Positions 1-8,729 of a DNA stretch of 64,000 nucleotides are shown piece after piece. Under the pieces are notes generated by a model. The model was not told where the DNA came from, made no database searches, and worked only from the letters and a program-made list of their open reading frames with translations. Positions within the stretch are counted from its first letter, which is position 1; every line of letters begins with the position of its first letter. This DNA is from Actinomadura sp. WMMA1423 (lineage in GTDB: Bacteria > Actinomycetota > Actinomycetes > Streptosporangiales > Streptosporangiaceae): assembly GCF_006547145.1 (NCBI RefSeq), contig NZ_CP041244.1, positions 1,364,001-1,428,000 on the forward strand, read 5' to 3'. Made by a program: the position numbers and the translations under genes.

Positions 1-1
1 C

Positions 2-838
2 GGCGCGGCGTACTTCCCGACGGTCGGGCGGTTCGCGGTCCTGGACAAGGACGTGACCACGGTGGTGGTCGCCGACGGACGGATCCACGTCCCGGACGCC
101 GGTGAGCCGGAGGAGGTCCGGCGTGTGCGGGCCGGGAGGCTCTCCGTCGCGCTGGAGGACCTGGACCCCTTCCGCGACCGTCATGACTGGCCCGCCGCCG
201 GGAGGCTCAGCGACAAGGAGTTCGACCGGTGGCGGATCTTCCTGCGCGAGGCATGGGAGTTGCTGGAGGCGGACTACGCGGAGTACGCCGAGGGAATCGC
301 CGGCGCCCTGTCAACGATCGTTCCGCTCAAGGATCCGGGAGGGGGACGCAGCGTGAGCTCGGCGGCGCGCGACGCGTTCGGATCGGTCGGCATCGCACTT
401 CCCGAGACTCCGGCTCTGCTCTGCCTGCTGCTGCTGCACGAGTTCCAGCACGTGAAGCTCGGCGCAGTACTCGATTTCGTCGACCTCTATGACGCGAACG
501 ACCACGCCAAGTACCAGGCCCCCTGGCGCGAGGATCTCCGGCCGATCGAAGGACTGCTCCAGGGCACTTACGCGCACATCGCCGTCGCCGACTTCTGGCG
601 TCGCAGAGCCCAGTCGCCGGACAGCGGCACCGCCGTGGAGGCATGCGCGCACTTCGACGAGTGGTACCCGAAGACGCTCTCCGCGGTGGGCGTCCTGGAG
701 GCGAGCGGGGCCCTGACGGGTCTCGGCGAGCAGTTCGTGGCCGGGATGCGCACGACGCTGGAATCCTGGCGGCCGCCTCCTGAGGTGCCGTCCGCCCCGG
801 CACCCTCGCGGGGTCCGCAGCGTGGTGCGGCGGACTGA
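2..838 (+). CDS. HExxH-domain peptide-modification protein, probable C-terminus of FxsB (5' end outside window)
   Basis: The reading frame is already open at base 2, so a start at the GTG of base 53 is not required and the gene very likely begins upstream. The visible 278 residues match the HExxH domain found at the C-terminus of FxsB-type radical SAM/SPASM peptide maturases or as a separate protein. The zinc- or iron-binding motif HEFQH is intact at bases 437-451, followed by LGAVLDFVDLYD, an APWREDLRP segment and LLQGTYAHIAVADFW, all typical of the family. Family knowledge suggests a peptide hydroxylase-like role on a ribosomal peptide. The stop lies inside the next gene (17-base overlap), so translation is probably coupled. 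Whether it is fused to the radical SAM domain or stands alone cannot be seen here. Confidence 0.8.
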   Translation, partial: GAAYFPTVGRFAVLDKDVTTVVVADGRIHVPDAGEPEEVRRVRAGRLSVALEDLDPFRDRHDWPAAGRLSDKEFDRWRIFLREAWELLEADYAEYAEGIAGALSTIVPLKDPGGGRSVSSAARDAFGSVGIALPETPALLCLLLLHEFQHVKLGAVLDFVDLYDANDHAKYQAPWREDLRPIEGLLQGTYAHIAVADFWRRRAQSPDSGTAVEACAHFDEWYPKTLSAVGVLEASGALTGLGEQFVAGMRTTLESWRPPPEVPSAPAPSRGPQRGAAD

Positions 839-1646
839 CACCTCGGAGGACCACCCGGCCGCGGTCGGGCGCGCGGCGCTTGCCGACGACCTGAGGGCTC
901 TGGGGGTACGGCCCGGAAGCGCCGTCCTGGTGCACGCGTCGCTGCGCAGCGTGGGGCCGGTCGAGGGTGGCGCGGCCACGGTGGCGGGCGCTCTCGGCGA
1001 GGTCCTCGGTCCCGAAGGAACGATCGTCGTGCCCACGGCAACGGCCGAGAATTCCGACAGTTCCCGCGCGTACCTGGAACGGACGAGGGGCATGTCCTCG
1101 GCCGAGCGCGAGCGTTTCAACCGGTCGATGCCGGCGTTCGACCTCGCGTCCACACCATCGACCGGGATGGGCGTGCTCGCCGAGCACATCCGGACGTCTC
1201 CCGGCGCCTGCCGGAGCGGCCACCCCCAGACGTCGTTCGCGGCGCTCGGCGCGGAGGCCGCGCACATGACCGCGGCGCACGCGCCGGACTGCCATTACGG
1301 CGAGAGGTCGCCGCTGGCGAAGCTGTACGAGGCCGAGGCCGACATCCTGCTGATCGGTGTCGGGTACGACAGGTGCACGGCGCTCCACCTCGCGGAGTAC
1401 CGTTATCGGCCCGCCCCACCGACCCGCACATACCGCTGTGTGATCGAACGCGGCGGCCGCCCGGTCTGGTGGGAGTACGAGGACGTCGTCCTGGACGACG
1501 GGGATTTCGCCGCACTCGGCCGCGCCCTCGACCGGACACGCCATGTGGTCAAGGGACGTGTCGGTCGCGCCGGCTCCTGCCGTGTTCCAGTGAGGGCCGC
1601 GGTCGAGTTCGCCTGCGCCTGGCTCGCGGACACGCGCGGCTGCTGA
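822..1646 (+). CDS. AAC(3)-family acetyl-CoA-dependent N-acetyltransferase
   Basis: The 274-residue protein has the full AAC(3) fold signature: GSAVLVHASLRSVGPVEGG near the N-terminus, then HPQTSFAALG, a GERSPLAKLYEAEADILLIGVG block and CTALHLAEYR, which carry the family's CoA and substrate residues. Length is normal for the family (about 260-280). The GTG start lies within the upstream reading frame. Family members acetylate the 3-amino group of aminoglycosides. Its position inside an FxSxx-COOH peptide operon suggests instead that it acetylates the peptide product or a related amine; that is an inference. It should not be read as evidence of aminoglycoside resistance on its own. Confidence 0.88.
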   Translation: MVRRTDTSEDHPAAVGRAALADDLRALGVRPGSAVLVHASLRSVGPVEGGAATVAGALGEVLGPEGTIVVPTATAENSDSSRAYLERTRGMSSAERERFNRSMPAFDLASTPSTGMGVLAEHIRTSPGACRSGHPQTSFAALGAEAAHMTAAHAPDCHYGERSPLAKLYEAEADILLIGVGYDRCTALHLAEYRYRPAPPTRTYRCVIERGGRPVWWEYEDVVLDDGDFAALGRALDRTRHVVKGRVGRAGSCRVPVRAAVEFACAWLADTRGC

Positions 1647-1667
1647 CGCACGACGCGATTTGCGTCA
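1644..1667. promoter_or_regulatory. Inverted repeat after the acetyltransferase gene, possible attenuator
   Basis: A perfect 7-bp inverted repeat (TGACGCA ... TGCGTCA, 10-base loop) starts at the stop codon of the acetyltransferase gene. A second, overlapping pairing (GACGC/GCGTC) lies inside it. The following bases to 1723 are unusually AT-rich for this window. It could be a weak terminator, an attenuator or an operator upstream of the TIR-protein gene; there is no U-run. Confidence 0.4.
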
Positions 1668-1723
1668 TAGTACATATTCACATCAGAGTGTCCGGTCATA
1701 CAGTTGTCCCAGAAGGGAGTGGT

Positions 1724-2920
1724 ATGTCCGGAAGGAGCTCACCGGAGAACGAGCGCCCGCAGTTCTTTCTGAGTTATGCCAGGTCACGCTTTCAGCCCGA
1801 GGTCTCCGGCCGGTGGGTGACCCAGTTCTTCGACGATCTCTGCCAGGATGTCGGCCAGACAATGGGCGTGTCCAATCCGGGATTTATGGACAGGCAGATC
1901 CCGGTGGGGGTCGAGTGGTCAGACCGCCTGAAGATCGCTTTGTCGAACTGCCGGATCTTTGTCGCGCTGTTCTCTCCCGCCTACTTCGAGAGCGACTACT
2001 GCGGGAGGGAGTGGGCCGCCTTCCAACGGCGCTGCCAGGCCCAGGCGCTGGGGCAGAACCCTCCGTCGGCGATCATCCCGGCCTTCTGGGTTCCCATGGA
2101 ACTGGACGAGCTGCCATCTTCGGTGCACTCGATACAGAACACTTCCCCAGGTTTCCCCGAGGCCTATGCCGCCGAGGGCCTCTACGGGATCATGAAGTTG
2201 AGCCGGTACCGGGAGGACTACGAGGAGACGGTGCTGCGCCTGGCGCGGCTCATCAAGGAGCGTGCGGCTGAATGCGACCTCATGGCGAGCTCCGTCTCTG
2301 CTCTGGAGGCACTGCAGAGTCCGTTCACCGACACGACCCGGGCCAGGAACCGACCGATCGTGCGGCTCACCCTCGCCGCACAGCAACTGGATCAGCTCCC
2401 ACGCGGCCGTGATGCCTACTACTACGGTCGGACTGCGCTGGAGTGGACGCCCTACCGCGATCACGACCACCTGGGGCCGATCGGCGCCTACGCGCAGGAG
2501 GTCCTCGAGGAGATGGGCCATGGCTCCATCGTCGACGGCATCGATGACGCGGCGCAGGACCCCGCAGAGGAACCGGGCGTCCTGGTGGTCGACCCGTGGG
2601 CCGCCAAGGACCCTGTCATCGGCAAACGCCTGCGGCAGATGGACCGCGATCCCGTCAACCTCCTCGCGCCGTTCAACTCCGAGGACCACGAGACGATGAC
2701 CGCTTCCGCGGACCTGGCCGAGGGCCTGACGGAGGTGCTTCCCCGCAGCACGGCCCTGATCGGTTCCGCTACGCGCCTCGCTTCGATCAACGCCTTCCGC
2801 GACGCACTGCCCAAGGCCGTCCATGAAGCGGTCTCCCGCTACTTCAAGACCACGGAAGTCCATCCCCCGCAGACTCCGCCCACCATGTCCCGTCCCTCAC
2901 TTCAGGGGCCGGAGTCCTAG
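1724..2920 (+). CDS. fxsC: TIR-like protein FxsC of the FxSxx-COOH system
   Basis: The 398-residue protein opens with QFFLSYAR, a TIR-fold strand A, and continues with FMDRQIPVGVEWSDRLKIAL and CRIFVALFSPAYFESDYCGREW, the TIR-like core seen in the FxsC family. The second half has no domain I can name. The open frame extends upstream into the acetyltransferase gene, but the ATG at 1724 is chosen because AGAAGGGAG lies just ahead and the TIR homology starts 13 residues in. The gene is 14 bases upstream of fxsT. Family knowledge places FxsC with radical SAM-modified FxSxx peptides; its biochemical role is unknown. NAD-cleaving activity, as in some TIR proteins, is possible but not shown. Confidence 0.85.
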   Translation: MSGRSSPENERPQFFLSYARSRFQPEVSGRWVTQFFDDLCQDVGQTMGVSNPGFMDRQIPVGVEWSDRLKIALSNCRIFVALFSPAYFESDYCGREWAAFQRRCQAQALGQNPPSAIIPAFWVPMELDELPSSVHSIQNTSPGFPEAYAAEGLYGIMKLSRYREDYEETVLRLARLIKERAAECDLMASSVSALEALQSPFTDTTRARNRPIVRLTLAAQQLDQLPRGRDAYYYGRTALEWTPYRDHDHLGPIGAYAQEVLEEMGHGSIVDGIDDAAQDPAEEPGVLVVDPWAAKDPVIGKRLRQMDRDPVNLLAPFNSEDHETMTASADLAEGLTEVLPRSTALIGSATRLASINAFRDALPKAVHEAVSRYFKTTEVHPPQTPPTMSRPSLQGPES

Positions 2921-2934
2921 GGCTAGGAGGCATC

Positions 2935-5900
2935 ATGAGCAGCGACGGCACCATCGTCACCTTCTACTCCTACAAAGGCGGCACCGGGCGTACGACCGCG
3001 CTGGCCAACGTCGCATGGATCATGGCGATGGCCGGGAACAGGGTGCTCGTCGTCGACTGGGATCTGGAGTCGCCGGGGCTGCACAAGTTCTTCCACCCTT
3101 TCATGGACCAGAGGACCGTGGCCGAGACGCCCGGAGTCATCGAACTGCTCACCGACTACTCGTGGGCGGCGACGCACAGGCACGAGGACGCCGCGCGGGA
3201 CTGGCACCTGAAGTACGCAAAGATCTTGAAGCATGCGGTGTCGCTCGACTGGGACTTCCCGGACGGCGGGATGCTGGACTTCGTCTCGGCCGGCCGGCAG
3301 AACCGCGACTACTCTTCCTTGATCACCAGCATGGACTGGGACAACTTCTACGACCGGCTCGGCGGAGGGCAGTTCTTCGACGCCCTGCGCGCCGACATGC
3401 GGCGGCACTACGATTACGTCCTGATCGACAGCCGCACGGGGCTCAGCGACATCGCTGACATCTGCACCGTTCACTTCCCGGACGTCCTGGTCGACTGCTT
3501 CACGCTGAGCGACCAGAGCGTCGACGGCGCGGCCGCCATCGCCGCGCACATCGACGAACGCTACCGGGAGCGTCGCATTCGCATTCTGCCGGTGCCGATG
3601 CGGATCGACTACGGCGAGAACGCCAAGGTCGAGGCGGGCCGGGCTTACGCGCGCGAACGGTTCGACCAGTTCCCGCGTGGCATGAACCAGGAGGAGTCGG
3701 CCCGATACTGGCTCTCGGTGGAGATCCCGTACCGCCCGTACTACGCCTTCGAGGAGACGCTGGCGACGTTCGGTGACGCGCCGGGCTCGCCGAACTCGAT
3801 GCTGGCGGCCTTCGAGCGGCTCTGCGGCGAGATCACCGAGGGCCGGGTGGGAGCCTACAGGCCGATACCCGAGGAGCTCAGGAAGTCCACGCTGGACCGC
3901 TTCACCCGGCGCGGGCCCTCGGAGGTCACCGACGTCTACATCAGCTATGTGTCCGAGGACCGCTCGTGGGTGGACTGGATGAGCCTGGTCCTGGGACGCG
4001 TGGGATACCGGGTGATCACACGCAGCGTTGACACAGGGCAGAACGACCCGTCCGAGGGACGGGCCGCCGGGTCCGGCCACACGCTCGTCCTCCTGTCCCC
4101 CAGTTTCGTCTCCTCGCAGGCCGCTCAGCAGGAGTGGGACGTCCTGACCAGCCGAACCGCCGGTCCCCACAGGAGGCTGACGGCCGTACGCGTCCTGGAC
4201 GCCCAACTCGGCACGGCCTTCGGCGGCCCGATGCCGGTCGACCTCACCGGGCAAGGGGAGCGGGAGGCCCGCGAGGCGCTGCTGCGCTCGCTCGGCCACT
4301 CCAAGCGCTCGGACGACCAGGCGACCGAGCACTCGCGGGTGGTGCCCCGCTTCCCAGGGGCGGCCCGGACGGCGCCCCCCACGTGGAACGTCGACCGGCG
4401 CAACGCCGTTTTCACTGGTCGCGGCAGGCTGCTGGAGCAGCTTCGCGACAACCTGCTGGGCACCACGCAGCGGATCGTCCAGCCGCAGGCCCTCCACGGT
4501 CTCGGCGGGGTGGGTAAGACCCAGGTCGCCATCGAGTACGCGCACCGCTTCAAGGCGGACTACGACCTGGTCTGGTGGATCAACGCTCAGCAGCCCGACT
4601 CGATCCGGGCCGGGCTCGCCAACCTGGCCGAGGACATGGGGCTGCGGGTCGGCGACAGCATCGCTGACGCCGCGAACGCCGCCTTGGACGCGCTGCGCCG
4701 CGGCACACCCACCCCTCGCTGGCTGATCATCTTCGACAACGCCGACAATCCCAAGGAACTGAAGGAATACCTGCCGGGCGGCGACGGGCACGTCATCATC
4801 ACTTCCCGCGACCCGGACTGGACCCAACTCGCCCAGGCGCTGATGGTGGACGTGTTCGCCGAAGCTGAGGCAGTCGAGCACCTGCGGCGCCGAGTCCCGA
4901 AGATCTCCGACGACAACGCGCACAACATCGCCAAGGCGCTCGGCAACCTGCCGCTCGCCATAGAGCAGGCGGCGGCCTGGCTGGCGTCCACCTTCATGCC
5001 GGCCGGCGAGTACCTGGAGGCACTGGAACGAGAGACGGCGTCCACGCTGGAGTTGAGCGCCAAAGACGTGCCCCAGTCGGTCGCGGTGACCTGGAACGTC
5101 ACCTTCCGGCAGCTGCGGGAGGCGTCTCCCGCCGCGGCGCGGCTGCTGGAACTGCTGGCCTTCTTCTCCGCGGAACCGATCTCGCTCGACCTCGTCTACA
5201 GCGACGAGATGGCGAGCATCCTCCTGCCGCTGGACGAGACTCTGCGCGACCGGCTCGTCCTGGGGAAGCACGTGCGGGAGATCAGCCGATTCGCGCTGGC
5301 CAGGGTCGACCAGGACAACAACTCCATCCAGGTCCACACCCTCGTCCAGTCCGTCATCCGGCACGGGTTGTCGACGGCCAGGACAGAGGAGACCTGCCAC
5401 GCCGTGCACAAGATCCTCCTCGGAGCACGTCCCAAGCACGGGGACACCGACGACCCGAGGAGCTGGCCGAACCTGGAGGAGATCCTGCCGCACGTCAAGC
5501 CGTCAGGCGCCGCCCTGTGCGATGACGAGGACGTCAGGCAGATGCTCATCGACCTGGTGCGGTACCAGTGGAAGCGCGGGAACTTCGACAGCGCCCTCGC
5601 CCTCGGAGACGGACTGAGCAAGGAATGGACGGGCAAGCTCGGCGAGGACCACTTCCAGTGGCTGTTCCTGCAGGCGCAGATCGCCAACGTGGAGCGCTCG
5701 CGCGGCGACAGCAAAGCCGCGTACCAGCGCGACATCGATGTGATGAACCGGCAGATGAACTCACCGACGCTGGGGCCCGACCATCCGCACACGCTGATGA
5801 CGGCGGGAAGCGTCGCCGCGGACCTGCGCGCGCTCGGCCGGTTCCGGGAAGCCCTGGAAATGGATGAGAAGACCCTCAAGCGCGCCACCGATACCTGGGG

Positions 5901-6873
5901 CGAGGACCACCCGCGCACCCTGATGACCGCGCACAACCTGGGGGTCGACTACCGCTTGAACGGCAGATCGGCCAGCGCGTACCGGCAGGACCTGCAGACA
6001 CTGGAAAGCCGCCGCCACGTTCTCGGGGAGCATCACCCTTACACGCTCTACACCGAGTCCTGCCTCGCGTGGGACTTACGTGAGGCGGGCCGCTACGACG
6101 AGTCCGTCGAGATGCTGCGTGGTGTCTACCAGAGGTACATGGAGGTCCTCGGCGACCAGATCCTGGACACGCTGCGTGTGGGGACGAGCCTGGCGATATC
6201 GCTGCGCAAGGTCGGCCAACTGGAGGAGGCTCTGGCCCTCGCGGAGGAGACCTATGCCAGGTATCAGCGCTACTTCCCTGACTCGCCGGACTCCGCGCCT
6301 GCCGACCTGGAAGTCGCTGCCTGCATGTCCGCGCTCGGTGACCACTTGGGGGCCCGCGACCGAGCCCGCGCCACACTGGTCGTCCATGCCCGGCAGATGG
6401 GCAAAGAGCACCCGCACACCCTGCTCGTCGAGAACAATCTGGGCTGCTATCTCCGGAGTGCCGGTGATCTAGAAGAGGCGGTGGCACTCGCGTCAAAGGT
6501 CGTGCCGGCTCTGGAACTGGCGCTGGGCGGGCAGCCTCCCGGCCGAGGACACCCGTTCGTACTGTCCGCCACGATCAACTACGCGAACTGCCTGGGCGAC
6601 GTCCGCCGGTGCGAGGAGGCCGAGGCGCTCGAACGGGACGCGCTGGCCAGGCTGACCGAGCTCGTGGGCGAGCGGCACCCGGACACCAATGTGTGCCGGG
6701 CCAACCTTTCGGTGACCCTGCAGGACATGAACCGTACGACGGAAGCGTACGAGCTGCGTGAGCAGGCCGCGGAAGCCCTGCTCGTGCTGGCGGAGAAACA
6801 CCCGCACCCGATCATCGCGAACGTCAGGAACGGCGTCCGGATCAACCGCGATCTGGAGCTACAGCCGCTGTGA
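2935..6873 (+). CDS. fxsT: FxsT: ParA-like/TIR/NB-ARC/TPR protein of the FxSxx-COOH system
   Basis: This 1312-residue protein is a fusion of four modules. Residues 14-21 (KGGTGRTT) form a deviant Walker A of a ParA/MinD-type ATPase, followed by VLVVDWDLESPGL. A TIR-like segment starts near residue 333 (VYISYVSEDRSWVDW). An NB-ARC ATPase has its P-loop GLGGVGKT near 522-529 and a LIIFDNAD Walker B. From about residue 850 to the end are kinesin-light-chain-type TPRs with repeated DHPHTL-like motifs. AGGAGG ends 4 bases before the ATG. The architecture is that of the FxSxx-COOH system TPR protein and resembles STAND immune and signalling receptors, so a sensor role is likely but inferred. Its last 15 bases overlap a convergent gene. 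Confidence 0.9.
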   Translation: MSSDGTIVTFYSYKGGTGRTTALANVAWIMAMAGNRVLVVDWDLESPGLHKFFHPFMDQRTVAETPGVIELLTDYSWAATHRHEDAARDWHLKYAKILKHAVSLDWDFPDGGMLDFVSAGRQNRDYSSLITSMDWDNFYDRLGGGQFFDALRADMRRHYDYVLIDSRTGLSDIADICTVHFPDVLVDCFTLSDQSVDGAAAIAAHIDERYRERRIRILPVPMRIDYGENAKVEAGRAYARERFDQFPRGMNQEESARYWLSVEIPYRPYYAFEETLATFGDAPGSPNSMLAAFERLCGEITEGRVGAYRPIPEELRKSTLDRFTRRGPSEVTDVYISYVSEDRSWVDWMSLVLGRVGYRVITRSVDTGQNDPSEGRAAGSGHTLVLLSPSFVSSQAAQQEWDVLTSRTAGPHRRLTAVRVLDAQLGTAFGGPMPVDLTGQGEREAREALLRSLGHSKRSDDQATEHSRVVPRFPGAARTAPPTWNVDRRNAVFTGRGRLLEQLRDNLLGTTQRIVQPQALHGLGGVGKTQVAIEYAHRFKADYDLVWWINAQQPDSIRAGLANLAEDMGLRVGDSIADAANAALDALRRGTPTPRWLIIFDNADNPKELKEYLPGGDGHVIITSRDPDWTQLAQALMVDVFAEAEAVEHLRRRVPKISDDNAHNIAKALGNLPLAIEQAAAWLASTFMPAGEYLEALERETASTLELSAKDVPQSVAVTWNVTFRQLREASPAAARLLELLAFFSAEPISLDLVYSDEMASILLPLDETLRDRLVLGKHVREISRFALARVDQDNNSIQVHTLVQSVIRHGLSTARTEETCHAVHKILLGARPKHGDTDDPRSWPNLEEILPHVKPSGAALCDDEDVRQMLIDLVRYQWKRGNFDSALALGDGLSKEWTGKLGEDHFQWLFLQAQIANVERSRGDSKAAYQRDIDVMNRQMNSPTLGPDHPHTLMTAGSVAADLRALGRFREALEMDEKTLKRATDTWGEDHPRTLMTAHNLGVDYRLNGRSASAYRQDLQTLESRRHVLGEHHPYTLYTESCLAWDLREAGRYDESVEMLRGVYQRYMEVLGDQILDTLRVGTSLAISLRKVGQLEEALALAEETYARYQRYFPDSPDSAPADLEVAACMSALGDHLGARDRARATLVVHARQMGKEHPHTLLVENNLGCYLRSAGDLEEAVALASKVVPALELALGGQPPGRGHPFVLSATINYANCLGDVRRCEEAEALERDALARLTELVGERHPDTNVCRANLSVTLQDMNRTTEAYELREQAAEALLVLAEKHPHPIIANVRNGVRINRDLELQPL

Positions 6874-7743
6874 CGGCTGGACCGCTTCGGCGAGCCAGGC
6901 CAGCATGTCCGGGATGACGTCGAACGCGCCGAAGTGCGCCGAGTCGGACTGGATCACGACGGTCGAGGTGCGGATCCGTCCGGCCAGCCACCGGGAGTGC
7001 CCGGCGGGCGAGAACGTGTCGTCCGCGCCGTGCCAGAGCATCGTCGGAACTCCGATGTCACCGGGGTCGAATCCCCACGGACGGCTGAAGGCCAGCAGGT
7101 CGTCGATCCAGCCGTCCGCCGATCTGCGGAACGCCTCCGCGAAGGTCTCGTAGAGCATCCTGCGCATCCCGGCGTCGGCCACCACGCGCCGGTCCGACCG
7201 GGTCAGTTCCGCGTGGATCTCAGCCAGATACCGCGCCGGGTCCGCGCGGATGCCGTCGGCGGCCGACCGCAGCCGGGCGGAGATCAGCCGACCCTGGCCG
7301 CGCGCCGCGAGGTACTGCCGGGTGTTGGACACGGCCATTCCCTCGAACCAGTCGAGACCCTCCGCCTGCGCGGGCGCCAGCGCCACCAGTGCCGCGACGC
7401 GTCGGGCGCGCTCGGGCAGCAGCGCCGCACATGCGAGGGCATGCGGGCCGCCGCCCGACCGGCCGAGGACAGCGAACTCCTCCAGGCCCAGGAAGTCGGC
7501 TATGGCGCGGACGTCGGCAGCGATATCGGCGACCGTGCGCCCGAAGCTCCGATCTGAAAGGCCGTAACCGGCTCGGTCGAAGGAGATGAGCCTGATCCCG
7601 AGCTGATAGAGCACCATGGGCCGTGGAATCGGCCCCAGTCTGCTCCCGGGCGTTCCGTGAAGGAGGAAAACGGGCCGGCCTCCGGGTGCTCCGCACTGCT
7701 CCACGGCAAGCCCCCGTCCGTCCGTGGCGGTCACAACCGTCAT
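6859..7743 (-). CDS. Alpha/beta hydrolase
   Basis: A 294-residue alpha/beta-hydrolase fold protein. It has the HGTPGS oxyanion-hole segment, ISFDRAGYGLSD, the nucleophile elbow GRSGGG (Ser flanked by Gly), and the late MLWHGADD (Asp) and SAHF (His) triad segments. Substrate cannot be told; such proteins include esterases, lipases and epoxide or haloalkane hydrolases. An in-frame ATG 48 bases upstream (7791) would add 16 residues. The ATG at 7743 is preferred because GGAGG stands 9 bases before it, whereas the upstream start has no good ribosome site. It is convergent with fxsT, overlapping its 3' end by 15 bases, so it is not part of that operon. Confidence 0.85.
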   Translation of the reverse strand: MTVVTATDGRGLAVEQCGAPGGRPVFLLHGTPGSRLGPIPRPMVLYQLGIRLISFDRAGYGLSDRSFGRTVADIAADVRAIADFLGLEEFAVLGRSGGGPHALACAALLPERARRVAALVALAPAQAEGLDWFEGMAVSNTRQYLAARGQGRLISARLRSAADGIRADPARYLAEIHAELTRSDRRVVADAGMRRMLYETFAEAFRRSADGWIDDLLAFSRPWGFDPGDIGVPTMLWHGADDTFSPAGHSRWLAGRIRTSTVVIQSDSAHFGAFDVIPDMLAWLAEAVQPSQRL

Positions 7744-8690
7744 CAAGTGCAGCCTCCGATCCGATGCGGGACCCCTGTGAAGCGCCTTCATTCGCTTCTA
7801 ACTGAGTCACCGCACAGGAGTCAACACCTCACGCCACGCCTAAAGCCATTTGTCGAGCCCGGCACATTACCGCCTTCTCTTCCTGCCTTATGCGGCTTGC
7901 TCTGATCAGTTATATGTGTCAGCCGAAAGGTCCTCATCATCAGTAGTTGATCACGATGCACAGGTGCTGTGTGGTGACTGGGGATAGTCTCGTCGATTGA
8001 TTGACCAGGTTTGCGTCCTGGGCGTCCGCGTTCAGCGTAGGACGCGGCAGATCCGCGGCCGCACGGCGGAACCGCATGCGGAAACTCCTGGTACACCATG
8101 CGGGTTGTAGTGATCAACCCGCCTACCAGGGGCGTTCCTGCATTCGAGGGCACTCCGTCAAACTGTGGTCATGCTTTGTCGCCATTCGGCCCTGCGCGAG
8201 GAGAAACGGGGTCAGTGAAGCCCCCTCGGTCACCGAGGTATAGGGCCTGACACTGTTGTGTCGGCTCCTCGTCCGCTCGGCGGTTCCGAACCGGACTGAC
8301 ACGAGGCGGGAAAGAAGCGGCGCGGGGAGGGGGCTGCACGTGGACAGAGCGGTTCCATCCGATAGTGAGGGAGCACTGTTCTGATGCGAGAACCGACTTC
8401 AAAACGCAGAGTGCTGCGTCGTCAGGACCCTTCCCTTGCCCACGGCGTCCGTCTCCGGAGACTGAGCCAGGCCGGCAGGATGCGGCCGCTGCTTCGCTGC
8501 ATGCGGGTGGCCTTCTAGGCCCTCGAACGCGCAGGCCGGGCACATGCCTTCGCTCGGCGTGGGCATCCCCCGCCCTGTCGTTGGTGACGTGGTCGCGCCC
8601 GGCCAGCGGATAATCGGCGAAACAGCCTGGGGCGCGCCGCAGGTTCGGCAGCGCCGAGGATCGGTGGTGGGCTCCGGCGTTTTCTCTAAG
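7744..8690. other. Gene-poor stretch before the insertion sequence
   Basis: I see no gene I can support here. The frames that stay open are short (under 125 codons), overlap each other on both strands and carry no recognisable motif. Base composition is visibly less GC-rich than in the neighbours, especially 7850-8100, which suggests decayed or horizontally acquired DNA. The stretch should also hold the promoter of the alpha/beta hydrolase gene. Confidence 0.5.
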
Positions 8691-8706
8691 ACGTCATCTC
8701 ATTTGG
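8691..8706 (+). repeat. Left terminal inverted repeat of the IS5-family element
   Basis: CGTCATCTCATTTGG at 8692-8706 is the exact reverse complement of 9525-9539. A related GGTGGCAG motif lies just inside both ends, as expected for transposase-binding subterminal sites. Confidence 0.9.
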
Positions 8707-8729
8707 ATTGGTGGCAGTAGCCTACGGTC

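Noticed and set aside
822..1646. Aminoglycoside resistance gene
   Set aside because: The fold is AAC(3)-like, but its position between peptide-maturation genes makes a resistance role unproved; kept as family call only.
2923..5493. 856-codon open frame on the minus strand
   Set aside because: It lies opposite fxsT and has the repetitive Arg/Val/Gly/Pro composition of a GC-rich shadow frame, with no motif or ribosome site.
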